Origin: Actinomycetes bacterium
Lineage (GTDB): Bacteria > Actinomycetota > Acidimicrobiia > Acidimicrobiales > RAAP-2
NCBI GenBank assembly: GCA_021831035.1
Contig: JAKBNL010000005.1
Span: forward strand, 40,170-104,169
DNA: 64,000 nucleotides
Direction: 5' to 3'
The first letter of the stretch is position 1. Each line of letters opens with the position of its first letter. The notes beneath the pieces were generated by a model. It saw only the letters and a list, made by a program, of their open reading frames with translations, was not told where the DNA came from and did not search any database. Positions 53,759 through 62,130 of this stretch are shown one piece after another. The position numbers and the translations under genes were made by a program.

Positions 53759-54569
53759 GGGACGCCGGACGTGGCCGCGTCGCGGGGTGTTCGCCCGCGC
53801 GCTGCGCGAGGAGCGCCGCGGGCTGATCGGCTGGTCAGTGGGGATCGCCACCTACTGCGTGGCGATGCTGTCGGTCTTCCCCACGATCCACGGCAACCGG
53901 GCCTTCGCCAAGATCTTCGAGGCCTACCCCGAGGTGTTTCGCAAGCTCTTCAATGTCGCCGACTTCACCACCGGCCCGGGCTACCTCGGTGCGGAGATCT
54001 TCTCGGTGATCGCCCCGATGCTGCTCGCGCTCTTCGCCATCTTGTGGGGGTCGGACCTCGCGGCGGGCGAGGAGGACCGGGGCACCATCGACCTGCTGCT
54101 CGCCAACCCGGTGTCCCGGCGCCGGGTCGTGCTCGAGAAGTGGTCCGCCCTCGCGGTGGGCACCGTGGGGCTCGGGGCGGTCCTGGAGTTGACCCTCGGG
54201 GTGCTCGGCCCGCTCTTCTCACTCTCGGTCGGCTGGGCCGGGCTCAGCGCGGCGGTGATCGGCTCGGCGGCCTTCGCCCTCGCCTTCGCTACCCTCGCGT
54301 TGGCCGTGGGCGCGTCGAGCGGGAAGCGCGGTCTGGCCCGCGGTGTCGCGACCGCCCTCGCCGTGGCGAGCTACCTGCTCTCGGCCCTCGCGCCGTTGGT
54401 GAGCGCGTTCCAGCGCGTGGCCTGGCTGTCGCTGTGGGATCAGGCGCTCGGACACCAGCCGCTCACCACCGGGCTGCGCGTCGGGAATCTCGGTGTGCTC
54501 GCGGTCGTGGTCGTCGCGCTGCTGGCGGTCTCGCTGTGGGGCTACGACCGGCGCGACCTCACCACGTAG
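53739..54569 (+). CDS. ABC-2 type transporter permease
   Basis: A 276-residue protein with about six transmembrane helices and the cytoplasmic segment GEEDRGTIDLLLANPVSRRRVVLEKW (in part) characteristic of ABC-2 permeases. The ATG lies inside the ATPase gene (20-base overlap). The substrate is unknown; small-gene/ATPase/permease order suggests peptide or drug export. Confidence 0.85.
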   Translation: MTASRARGRRTWPRRGVFARALREERRGLIGWSVGIATYCVAMLSVFPTIHGNRAFAKIFEAYPEVFRKLFNVADFTTGPGYLGAEIFSVIAPMLLALFAILWGSDLAAGEEDRGTIDLLLANPVSRRRVVLEKWSALAVGTVGLGAVLELTLGVLGPLFSLSVGWAGLSAAVIGSAAFALAFATLALAVGASSGKRGLARGVATALAVASYLLSALAPLVSAFQRVAWLSLWDQALGHQPLTTGLRVGNLGVLAVVVVALLAVSLWGYDRRDLTT

Positions 54570-54672
54570 TCGGCTCCGTGGGCGAGGTCGAGGAGTCGCC
54601 GGGCCCGGGCTCGGGTCGGACGCCGAGCGACGCGGGTGACCTTCGCCCCTAGGGGTCGCGGGTCCGGAACCC

Positions 54673-54678
54673 TAGCGT
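54673..54678 (+). promoter_or_regulatory. -10 element upstream of the secreted protein/P1B-5 ATPase operon
   Basis: TAGCGT lies 40 bases before the chosen GTG at 54719, leaving a short leader with an AGGAGGGAG ribosome binding site. Confidence 0.4.
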
Positions 54679-54718
54679 CGTGGGTGCGGGGCCGCGTGAC
54701 GATCAGGAGGGAGTCCCC

Positions 54719-55237
54719 GTGCGCACGAACCTCACCTCGACCGGGGGTCGTTCGCCGGCCCCGCGGGCCCGCGGAGGCTGGAGGGGGCCCGTCGCCGCGC
54801 TGGCCGTCGGTGTCGTCGTCGCCGGTGGGCTCGTGGGCTCCGGCCCCGCGGACGTCGTCGGCCCGACCACGGCCTCGGCGACGACCTTTCCCGCGTGCCC
54901 GACCCTCTCGACCTGGCCGGTCCGGCCGATCACGCCCGTCGAGAAGGCCACCCTGGTCCACTACTACCGGGCGCGCCACCTGACGCCGCTGCGCGTCGAG
55001 GGCAACCGCGTGTGGGTGCTCAACCTCGCGCTCGAGCGCGTCGGGACCCACTGGTGCGCGAACCCCGACGGGGGCCGGGCGGGTTACGTCGGGGTGGTGC
55101 CGACTAACGCCCGCCGCGCCGTCCTGGTGCGCGTGACGCACCGCCCGTACCCGGTGACCGGCTCGGCGACCACCTACGCCACCCTCGCCCTCGTGCCCGC
55201 GGGGTGGAAGGTCGTCTCGGACGACACCGCGCCGTGA
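54719..55237 (+). CDS. Secreted or membrane-anchored hypothetical protein
   Basis: A 172-residue protein with one N-terminal hydrophobic segment (AALAVGVVVAGGLVGSGPADV) acting as signal or anchor, then a compact domain with two cysteines (FPACPTLS, HWCANPDG) and several aromatic and basic residues. The GTG at 54719 follows AGGAGGGAG at a good distance; an earlier in-frame GTG at 54680 overlaps the promoter. Its stop overlaps the P1B-5 ATPase start (GTGA), which suggests a role in metal handling. The family is not recognised. Confidence 0.65.
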   Translation: MRTNLTSTGGRSPAPRARGGWRGPVAALAVGVVVAGGLVGSGPADVVGPTTASATTFPACPTLSTWPVRPITPVEKATLVHYYRARHLTPLRVEGNRVWVLNLALERVGTHWCANPDGGRAGYVGVVPTNARRAVLVRVTHRPYPVTGSATTYATLALVPAGWKVVSDDTAP

Positions 55238-57615
55238 GCCTCGCGTCGCGAGCCGGTGGGGCGACCCCGCACCCACGGACTTCGCCGGCGCGTCGCCCGC
55301 CCGCTCGCTCGGCGCTGGTCGTGCCGGCCGCGGTGCTCGCCGGGACCCTCGCGCTGCTCGGCGCGGGACTCGTCGCCCGCGCCGTCGGCGCGTCCTCGGG
55401 CGCCGTCGACGGGCCGTGGTTCGCGGCCGGCGTGGCCGGGGCCCTCTACAGCCTCGCCGAGGCCACCGCGAGCCTGCGGGCTCGACGTCTCGGCGTCGAC
55501 GTCATCGCCCTCGTGGCGCTGGTGGGGGCGCTCGCGACCGGCGAACTGCTCGCGGCCGGCGTCGTCGCGGTCATGGTCGCCACCGGCCGCGCGCTCGAGG
55601 CGTGGGCCGAGGGTCGAGCCCGCCGCGACCTGCGGGCCCTCGTGGAGCGGGCCCCCACCGTGGCCCACCGGCGCGTCGGCGACCGGATCGCGACGGTCCC
55701 GGCCGACGAGGTCGAGGTGGGTGACGTCCTGCTCGTGGCCACCGGCGAGGTCGTCCCGTCCGACGGCGACCTCACGGGCCCGGCCGTCTTGGACGAGTCG
55801 GCACTCACCGGCGAGCCACTGCCGGTGACCCGCGAGGCGGCCACGCCGGTGCGCAGTGGCGTCACCAACGCCGGCCCGCCCTTCGAGATGACCGTCACGG
55901 CCGAGGTGCGCGAGAGCACCTACGCCCACGTCGTGCGCCTGACCGAGGAGGCGGAGCGCCATCCCGCGCCCTTCGTGCGCCTCGCCGACCGCTACTCCCT
56001 CTACTTCCTCGCCGCGACGGCCGCGGTCGCGGTGGCGGCCTTCGCCCTCGGGGGGGCGTCGCGCGCGGTGGCGGTGCTCGTCGTGGCGACGCCGTGCCCG
56101 CTGATCCTCGCCTCGCCGGTGGCCTTCGCGTCGGGGCTGTCGCGCGCCGCGCGCCGCGGGGTGGTGGTCAAGGGCGCGGCCGCGCTCGAACGGCTGGCGC
56201 GCTGCACGACGCTGCTCATCGACAAGACCGGGACCGTGACCATGGGTCGGCCCGAGGTGGTGGGTGTCGTGACCGACGCCGAGAGTGACCCCGACGAGGT
56301 CGTGCGATTCGCGGCCAGCCTCGACCAGACCTCGACCCACGTGCTGGCCGCCGCCGTGGTACGCGAGGCCCACCGACGTGCCCTGTCCCTCGAGGTCCCC
56401 TCGGGCGTGCGCGAGGAGGCGGGCCGCGGCGCCGCGGGGGAGGTCGGCGGCCGACGGGTGGCGGTGGGGACGGCTGAGTGGGTGGGCGTCGGGGAGGACG
56501 CGCCGGCGTGGGTGGCGCTCGCGCGCCGCCGGGTCCACTGGGAGGGTGCAACCGGGATCTACGTGGCGCTCGAGGGCCGGCCGCGCGGGGTGGTCCTCGT
56601 CACTGACCCGGTGCGCACCGACGCGGCCCACGCCCTGCGGGTGCTGCGGCGTCACGGCGTCGCGCGCGTCGTCATGGTCACCGGGGACCGGCGTGAGGTC
56701 GGCGACCTCGTGGGTGACGCCGTCGGGGTCGACGAGGTCGTCGCCGAGTGCTCGCCCGCCCAGAAGCTCGACGTCGTGCGCGCCGAGCGCGCCCTCGCGC
56801 TCACCGCGATGGTGGGTGACGGCATCAACGACGCGCCGGCCCTCGCCCTGGCCGACGTCGGGATCGCGATGGGCGCGCGTGGGGCGACCGCCTCGTCCGA
56901 GGCCGCCGACGTCGTGTTGACCGTGGACCGCCTGGACCGCATCGCCGACGCCCGGGCCGTGGCGACGCGGGCCCGGCGGATCGCGCTGCAGAGCGTCGTG
57001 GTGGGGATGACGCTCTCGCTCGGCGCGATGGGCGTCGCGACGGCCGGGCTCCTTCCGGCGGTCTGGGGCGCCCTCGCCCAGGAGGGCATCGACGTCGTGG
57101 CGATCGCGAACGCGCTGCGGGTCCTTCGCCGCCCCCGGGCCGACGTGGCACTGGCCCGCGGGGCGAGCGAGGCCATCTCCACCCTGCGCACCGGCCACGG
57201 GCCCGAGCGCGCGGCGCTCGCGGAGCTGGTCGCCGTGGCCGACGGGCTGGACCGGGTCGACTCGTCGGCCCTCGCCGCGGTGCTGGCGGACCTCTCGCGG
57301 CGCCTGGAGCGCGACGTCGTCACCCACGAGCAGCTCGAGGAGGTCACGTTCTACCCGTTGCTCGCCCGCTCCCTGGGCGGGGTGGACCCGACGGGCACCA
57401 TGAGCCGAGCCCACCGCGAGATCGTGGCGCGAGCCCGCCGGCTGGCCCAGCTCGCCGCCGACCTCGAGGGGGCGCCCGGGGCCGCCCCCGACGTGGTCGA
57501 GGTCCGTCGCGCCCTGTACGGCCTCGAGGCAATCCTGCGACTGCACATGGACCAGGAGGAGGAGAGTTACTTCACCCTGGCCGAGACCTCGACCCCGGAG
57601 TCCGTGGCCCCCTAA
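55234..57615 (+). CDS. P1B-5-type metal-transporting ATPase with C-terminal hemerythrin-like domain
   Basis: The 793-residue ATPase has the membrane metal-site motif TPCP (286-289), which marks the P1B-5 subgroup, phosphorylation site DKTGT (330-334), actuator loop LTGEPLPV, and GDGINDAP in the P-domain. No N-terminal metal-binding domain is present. The last 110 residues carry a hemerythrin-like four-helix pattern with H698, E702/E703, H727, H771 and E775/E776. P1B-5 enzymes with this domain are known (for example in Acidothermus) and export Fe2+ or Ni2+. The nickel permease and Fur-type gene nearby agree. The 3' end overlaps the convergent CtpE-like gene by 44 bases. Confidence 0.9.
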   Translation: MSLASRAGGATPHPRTSPARRPPARSALVVPAAVLAGTLALLGAGLVARAVGASSGAVDGPWFAAGVAGALYSLAEATASLRARRLGVDVIALVALVGALATGELLAAGVVAVMVATGRALEAWAEGRARRDLRALVERAPTVAHRRVGDRIATVPADEVEVGDVLLVATGEVVPSDGDLTGPAVLDESALTGEPLPVTREAATPVRSGVTNAGPPFEMTVTAEVRESTYAHVVRLTEEAERHPAPFVRLADRYSLYFLAATAAVAVAAFALGGASRAVAVLVVATPCPLILASPVAFASGLSRAARRGVVVKGAAALERLARCTTLLIDKTGTVTMGRPEVVGVVTDAESDPDEVVRFAASLDQTSTHVLAAAVVREAHRRALSLEVPSGVREEAGRGAAGEVGGRRVAVGTAEWVGVGEDAPAWVALARRRVHWEGATGIYVALEGRPRGVVLVTDPVRTDAAHALRVLRRHGVARVVMVTGDRREVGDLVGDAVGVDEVVAECSPAQKLDVVRAERALALTAMVGDGINDAPALALADVGIAMGARGATASSEAADVVLTVDRLDRIADARAVATRARRIALQSVVVGMTLSLGAMGVATAGLLPAVWGALAQEGIDVVAIANALRVLRRPRADVALARGASEAISTLRTGHGPERAALAELVAVADGLDRVDSSALAAVLADLSRRLERDVVTHEQLEEVTFYPLLARSLGGVDPTGTMSRAHREIVARARRLAQLAADLEGAPGAAPDVVEVRRALYGLEAILRLHMDQEEESYFTLAETSTPESVAP

Positions 57616-59986
57616 TCGGGTCGGCCGCGACCGACGGCGGCAGGATCCGCCCGCGCAGCGGGGCCACGCGCGTCACCGTCTCGACGACCAGAGCGCCGAC
57701 GACGCCCAGGGCGAGGGCCCCGAGCTCGACGGGTCCGCCGGGGTGGGTCGCCAGGTCGAAGTAGCGCGCGGCCGGCCCCCAGGCGTAGGCGACGAGGAAG
57801 AGGGCGGCCATCGCCGCGACCAGCGCGAGCCGGCCCCGGGTCACGGGTCGCGCGACGACGGCGATCAGCCACAGCGTCACCACCGCCGCGGCCGTCACCG
57901 CCGCCACCCGGGCGGTGGCCGCCGGCGCGCCGTTCGAGCGGGCGAGCCCGTACGCGGCGAGGATGGCCGCGGCCGAGACGGTCCCGGCGACCACCGACAG
58001 GGTGAGGACCCGGCGCAAGAAGCCCGGCTCGAAGCGCCGGTCGTTGGGCCCGAGGGCGAGGAAGAACCCCGGGATGCCGATCGCGACCGACCCGACCAGG
58101 GTGAGCTGACGTGGCAGCAGGGGATAGGTCGAGCCCGCGATCGAGACGACGACCGACAGCACCAACGAGTAGATGTTCTTGGTGAAGAAGAGCGCCGCCA
58201 CGCGCTCGATGTTGGCCAACGCCCGGCGGCCCTCGGCCACCACCGCCGGCATCACGTCGAAGTCGTCGTCGAGGAGCACCAGTTGGGCGACGCCTCGGGT
58301 GATCGCCGCGCCCGAGCCCATGGCGACGCCCAGGTCGGCCGTCTTGAGCGCCAGCACGTCGTTCACCCCGTCGCCGGTCATCGCGACCGTGTGACCCCGC
58401 GCGCGCAGCGCCGCCACCATCTCGCGCTTCACCTCGGGGGTGGAGCGCCCGAAGACGCGTGAGGACTCGACGAGCTCGGCGAAGGCCTCCTCTCCGGGGT
58501 GCAGGTCGCGTGCGTCGAGTGCGCGACCGGCGTCGGGCACGCCCACGGCCCGCGCGATGGCGCGCACGGTCGCTACCGCGTCGCCCGAGATGACCCGGAG
58601 CGTGACGCCCTGGTCGGAGAAGTAGGCGATCGTCGCCGCCACCGTCGGGCGGACGCGCTCGGCGAGGGCGACGAGCGCCACCAGTCGCAGGTCGTCCGGG
58701 AGCCGTTCGCCCTCGAGGGGCTCGTCGCCGTGCGCCAGTGCGAGGACCCGCGAGCCGGCCTCGGCCCACGACTCGCCGAGCGGTCGCAGCGCGTCGGGGT
58801 CCGCCCCCTCCACCATCTCGGGCGCCCCGAGGACCCAGGTGCCGTGGTCGGCGACGCGCACCGCGCTCCACTTGCGCGCCGAGCTGAAGGGAACCGATGC
58901 CTCGACCCTCCAGCCCGAGGTCGTGGTCCCGGCGGCCTCGGCGATCGCGGCGAGGGTCGCGTTCGCCCCGGTCGCCCGGGCCAGGGTGTCGAGGGCCGTG
59001 CGGACGTCGTCGTCGGCCGCGCCGCGGACCTCGAGGGCCGCGAAGGTGACGCGCCCCTGGGTGAGGGTGCCCGTCTTGTCCACGCACAGAGAGTCGACGC
59101 GCGCCAGGGTCTCGATCGCCGGGAGCTCCTGGACGAGGGTGCGCAGACGGGTGAGGCGAACCGCCGAGGCGAGGAAGGCGAGCGTCGTGAGCAGCACCAG
59201 CCCCTCGGGGATCATCCCGACGATCCCGGCGACGGCCAGGCGCACGGCGACCCGCCACGGCTCGTGCTGGACCTGGCGCCAGAAGAGCACCGGGCCGATC
59301 ACGACCATGGCCCAGGTCACCCAGCGCAGGACGCGATTCACCGCGGCCACGAGCTCCGAACCGGCGAGGCTGAACCGGCGGGCCTCGGCCGCCAGGCGGT
59401 TCGCGTACGAGTCGCGCCCCACCCGAGTCACGCGCGCGCGCACGACCCCGGCCACGACCCAGGTGCCCGAGAGGAGGTCGTCGCCGGGGCTCTTGGCGAC
59501 CGGCTCGGACTCCCCGGTCGTGAGCGACTCGTCCACCTCGGCCGCGCCCTCGACCACGACCGCGTCGACGCTCAACTGGTCGCCGGGGCGCAACTCGAGC
59601 AGGTCGTCGAGCACCACGTCCTCCACCGCGAGGTCGACGACGGACCCGGCGCGCACGGCCCGGGTCCGCGGGGCGCTCACCACGGCGAGCCGATCGAGCT
59701 GTCGCTTGGCCCGTGACTCCTCAACGGCCCCGACCACCGTGTTGATCACGGCGACCGCGAGGAAGGTGGCGTCGGGCAGGGCCCCGGTGGTGAGGGTGGC
59801 CGCGCCCAGCACGAGCAGGAGGAAGTTGAGCCGGGTGAGGGCGTTGCGCCGCAGGATCCGACCCCACGACTCGGAGGTGTCGGCCTCGGTGCGGTTGGAG
59901 CGCCCGTCGGCCACCCGCGCGGCGACCTCCTCCGCGGTGAGCCCGGTTGCCGTCGCGGCGGAGGGGGAGTCGGGGGGCTCGGCCAT
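57572..59986 (-). CDS. Cation-transporting P-type ATPase, CtpE-like
   Basis: An 804-residue P-type ATPase with TTGESEPV, the helix-4 segment GMIPEGLVLLTTLAF, DKTGTLT near 300 and TGDGVNDVLALK in the P-domain. The PEGLVLLTTLAF segment and LVQELPAIETLARVD match mycobacterial CtpE, a Ca2+ uptake ATPase; another cation is possible. I chose the ATG at 59986 rather than the upstream GTG at 60037 because similarity starts just after it and GGATGGGA precedes it closely. Confidence 0.82.
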   Translation of the reverse strand: MAEPPDSPSAATATGLTAEEVAARVADGRSNRTEADTSESWGRILRRNALTRLNFLLLVLGAATLTTGALPDATFLAVAVINTVVGAVEESRAKRQLDRLAVVSAPRTRAVRAGSVVDLAVEDVVLDDLLELRPGDQLSVDAVVVEGAAEVDESLTTGESEPVAKSPGDDLLSGTWVVAGVVRARVTRVGRDSYANRLAAEARRFSLAGSELVAAVNRVLRWVTWAMVVIGPVLFWRQVQHEPWRVAVRLAVAGIVGMIPEGLVLLTTLAFLASAVRLTRLRTLVQELPAIETLARVDSLCVDKTGTLTQGRVTFAALEVRGAADDDVRTALDTLARATGANATLAAIAEAAGTTTSGWRVEASVPFSSARKWSAVRVADHGTWVLGAPEMVEGADPDALRPLGESWAEAGSRVLALAHGDEPLEGERLPDDLRLVALVALAERVRPTVAATIAYFSDQGVTLRVISGDAVATVRAIARAVGVPDAGRALDARDLHPGEEAFAELVESSRVFGRSTPEVKREMVAALRARGHTVAMTGDGVNDVLALKTADLGVAMGSGAAITRGVAQLVLLDDDFDVMPAVVAEGRRALANIERVAALFFTKNIYSLVLSVVVSIAGSTYPLLPRQLTLVGSVAIGIPGFFLALGPNDRRFEPGFLRRVLTLSVVAGTVSAAAILAAYGLARSNGAPAATARVAAVTAAAVVTLWLIAVVARPVTRGRLALVAAMAALFLVAYAWGPAARYFDLATHPGGPVELGALALGVVGALVVETVTRVAPLRGRILPPSVAADPIRGPRTPGSRSRPG

Positions 59987-60047
59987 TGTCCCATCCTGCA
60001 CCGGTGAGGGCCCGCGGGGCTCGGCCCGGTCGTCCACGGGTCCGGGG

Positions 60048-60725
60048 CTAGAACCAGACCCGCAGGACCGACGCCACCGCCACGGACCCGTCCTTCGCCG
60101 AACGGGTGAAGAGGATCAGCGCACCGGCGCGCGCCGAGGGCGTCGCGAAGCGCAGGACCCCCCGGAACGGGCCCACGGCCCCCATCGAGCCACCGTGGAC
60201 GACGGCGCGAGCGATCGGCGCGGTCCGACCGTCGGCGCGCAGCTCGAGGTTCGCGACCCCCTCGAACGCGGTGCTCGTGCCGGTCACGGTGAGCGGGGAG
60301 CGCACGACTGAGAGCGACGGGGGCGACGTGATCGTGAGGTCCTGGCCCACGGCCCCGAGCACGCTCCAGGTCGTGGCACCGCTCAACTGGCGCACGAGCA
60401 CCGTCGTCACCGGGCCGCCGCGGCCGGGCCGGACGTCGACCTCGCCTGAGCGGCTGTCCCCCGCGCGGTAGGCGCCGGTCACGACCGTGGGCAGGGCCAG
60501 GTAGCGCAGGGCGAAGGCCCGGGCCACCGCGACCGGGTCGGTGTAGCCCGAGCGCCCGAGGGGCCACAGCGCGCTCGAGGGCGGGGCGGTCGTGGTGGTG
60601 ACGGGCGCGCCGGTGGTGGTCGTGGTGGGCGCGGGCGAGCGGGAGCTCGCGACCAGGGCCCACGATCCCACCGCCACGACCACCACGATCGCGAGGATCA
60701 CGAGGGCGCGGCGCCTTCCGGTCAC
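60048..60725 (-). CDS. Membrane-anchored protein with Gmad2 immunoglobulin-like domain
   Basis: A 225-residue protein with a transmembrane anchor (ALVILAIVVVVAVGSWALVA), a Thr/Pro-rich linker, a conserved domain at about 55-125, and a C-terminal Gmad2 Ig-like domain (SPLTVTGTSTAFEGVANLELR, in part; FTRSAKDGSV). Such domains occur in surface proteins and spore-germination proteins. No sporulation link is implied. TAGGGT lies 6 bases before the GTG, so it is probably leaderless. Confidence 0.75.
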   Translation of the reverse strand: MTGRRRALVILAIVVVVAVGSWALVASSRSPAPTTTTTGAPVTTTTAPPSSALWPLGRSGYTDPVAVARAFALRYLALPTVVTGAYRAGDSRSGEVDVRPGRGGPVTTVLVRQLSGATTWSVLGAVGQDLTITSPPSLSVVRSPLTVTGTSTAFEGVANLELRADGRTAPIARAVVHGGSMGAVGPFRGVLRFATPSARAGALILFTRSAKDGSVAVASVLRVWF

Positions 60726-60731
60726 GACGTG

Positions 60732-60737
60732 ACCCTA
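60732..60737 (-). promoter_or_regulatory. -10 element for leaderless Gmad2-domain gene
   Basis: On the minus strand TAGGGT (60737-60732) lies 6 bases before the GTG at 60725. Confidence 0.45.
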
Positions 60738-60795
60738 CGGGCGCGGGCGGTCCCCACCTAGGGGCGAAGGTCCCCGCGAAGGCGCGGCGGGCGCG

Positions 60796-61221
60796 CTACT
60801 CGGTGGTGTCGACGATGAGCACCGAGCACGGCGCGCCGTGGGCGACCGAGTTGGGCACGCTCCCGAGCACTCGCCGCACGCCCTTCATCCCGCGGTTGCC
60901 GACGACGACGAGGTCGGCGTCGAGGTCCTGGGCGAACTTCACGATGACCTCCGCGGCGTCGCCCTTGGCGCTGTGCACGCTCGGAGTCACGTCGTGTCGC
61001 TGGGCCACGAAGGCCAGGTCCTGGAGCAGGACGTCCACGTCACCCTCGGAGGTGAGGTTGCGGAACTCCGCCGGCCGATCCGACGAGGGCACGGCCTTGG
61101 CCTCGAAGGCCGAGACGATGTGCAGCGACGCGCCGAAGTTCTTGGCGATGTCGGCCGCGGCCTCGACGGCGCGCTTGGCCGTCGCCGACCCGTCCGCTCC
61201 CACTACGACGGTGCTGAACAT
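60796..61221 (-). CDS. Universal stress protein (UspA family)
   Basis: A 141-residue UspA-fold protein. It has VVVGADGSATAKRAVEAA at the start and the ATP-binding loop GNRGMKGVRRVLGSVPNSV (G-x2-G-x9-G-S) near 108. The GGGAGGGTC ribosome binding site fixes the ATG at 61221 rather than upstream codons. TAGGAT (61249-61244) is a likely -10. Family members bind ATP and support survival under stress. Confidence 0.9.
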   Translation of the reverse strand: MFSTVVVGADGSATAKRAVEAAADIAKNFGASLHIVSAFEAKAVPSSDRPAEFRNLTSEGDVDVLLQDLAFVAQRHDVTPSVHSAKGDAAEVIVKFAQDLDADLVVVGNRGMKGVRRVLGSVPNSVAHGAPCSVLIVDTTE

Positions 61222-61243
61222 GACCCTCCCCTTCGCTGCGCTC

Positions 61244-61249
61244 ATCCTA
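61244..61249 (-). promoter_or_regulatory. -10 element of the universal stress protein gene
   Basis: TAGGAT on the minus strand leaves a leader of roughly 15-20 bases that includes the ribosome binding site. Confidence 0.4.
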
Positions 61250-61394
61250 CCGACGGGGTCCACGCACCGCCTCGACGCCCTCGCGGTGGCGGCGCCACCC
61301 CTGGACGAGTCCCCCTCGGCCGTGGATGTCTACGCCGTCGCCGACGCGCCGCGAGCCCGACGACGGGCCGGTCGAGGGCGGACCCCTCGACGAC

Positions 61395-61736
61395 TTACGA
61401 CTTCCGGGGCATGAGCGCGTCGCGCTCGCGGTGCACGCTGAGATAGCCCGTGGCGCCCCCGCGCGCGGCGATCGCGCGCCGCGCGCCGGCGGGCACCACG
61501 AGCAGCGTCCCGGGTTCGAGCGCCACCTCCAGCCTGTCGACCGAGACCGTGGCCGTCCCCGCGACGCCGAGCAGGACGACGTCGACGACGTCGTTGACGT
61601 GCTCGCCGATCGCCTCGCCGCCCTCGAGGCGCACGAGGTTGACGTTCACCCCGTTGCCGCGGGGGAGCGTCCACACCACGCCCGAGCCCGTCGCGTCCAT
61701 AACGAGCGCGGCGAGGGGAACGGGTTCGGGGCTCAT
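61395..61736 (-). CDS. Cupin-fold protein
   Basis: A 113-residue protein of the small RmlC-like cupin fold: GGEAIGEHVNDVVDVVLLGVAGTATV (in part) is cupin motif 1, and LEPGTLLVVPAGARRAIA is motif 2. Of the usual metal ligands only one His is evident (GEHVND), so metal binding is uncertain. The ATG overlaps the DUF488 stop (ATGA). Function unknown. Confidence 0.75.
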   Translation of the reverse strand: MSPEPVPLAALVMDATGSGVVWTLPRGNGVNVNLVRLEGGEAIGEHVNDVVDVVLLGVAGTATVSVDRLEVALEPGTLLVVPAGARRAIAARGGATGYLSVHRERDALMPRKS

Positions 61737-62107
61737 CGGTGGGCCAGGCGCCGACGCAGGTGGGTGGCGAGGACGTGGGCGCTCGAGTGCTCGAGGTCGC
61801 GGGTCGCGGTCAGCAGCACCACGGGCCCCGAGCGGGCCAGCGCGACGAGCTCGCCTACCGCACCGGAGCGGTCGTCGCGCAGCTCCTCGCGGTAGCGGTG
61901 GGCGAACTCGGCGAAGCGCTCCGGTCGGTGCCCGTAGAAGACGCGCAGCGCCGGCGAGGGGGCGACGTCCTTCAGCCACCGGTCGAAGGGCGCGCTCGCC
62001 CTGGCGAGACCCCGGGGCCAGAGCCGGTCGACGAGCAGGACCGTCGCCCCGTCGGGTTCGGGCGGGTCGTAGACGCGCCCCGTCGTGACCGCGCTCGCCC
62101 GAGCCAC
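61733..62107 (-). CDS. DUF488 family protein
   Basis: A 124-residue protein with the DUF488 signature LLVDRLWPRGLAR near 30, WLKDVAPSPALRVFYGH near 50, and VVLLTATRDLEHSSAHVLA near 100. Members are small and soluble, and no activity is established. TAGGGT (62120-62115) lies 7 bases before the GTG at 62107, which fixes the start. Confidence 0.85.
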   Translation of the reverse strand: MARASAVTTGRVYDPPEPDGATVLLVDRLWPRGLARASAPFDRWLKDVAPSPALRVFYGHRPERFAEFAHRYREELRDDRSGAVGELVALARSGPVVLLTATRDLEHSSAHVLATHLRRRLAHR

Positions 62108-62114
62108 GACCTCG

Positions 62115-62120
62115 ACCCTA
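62115..62120 (-). promoter_or_regulatory. -10 element for the DUF488-cupin operon
   Basis: TAGGGT on the minus strand lies 7 bases before the DUF488 GTG, with no ribosome binding site. Confidence 0.45.
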
Positions 62121-62130
62121 GCCAGCGGTC

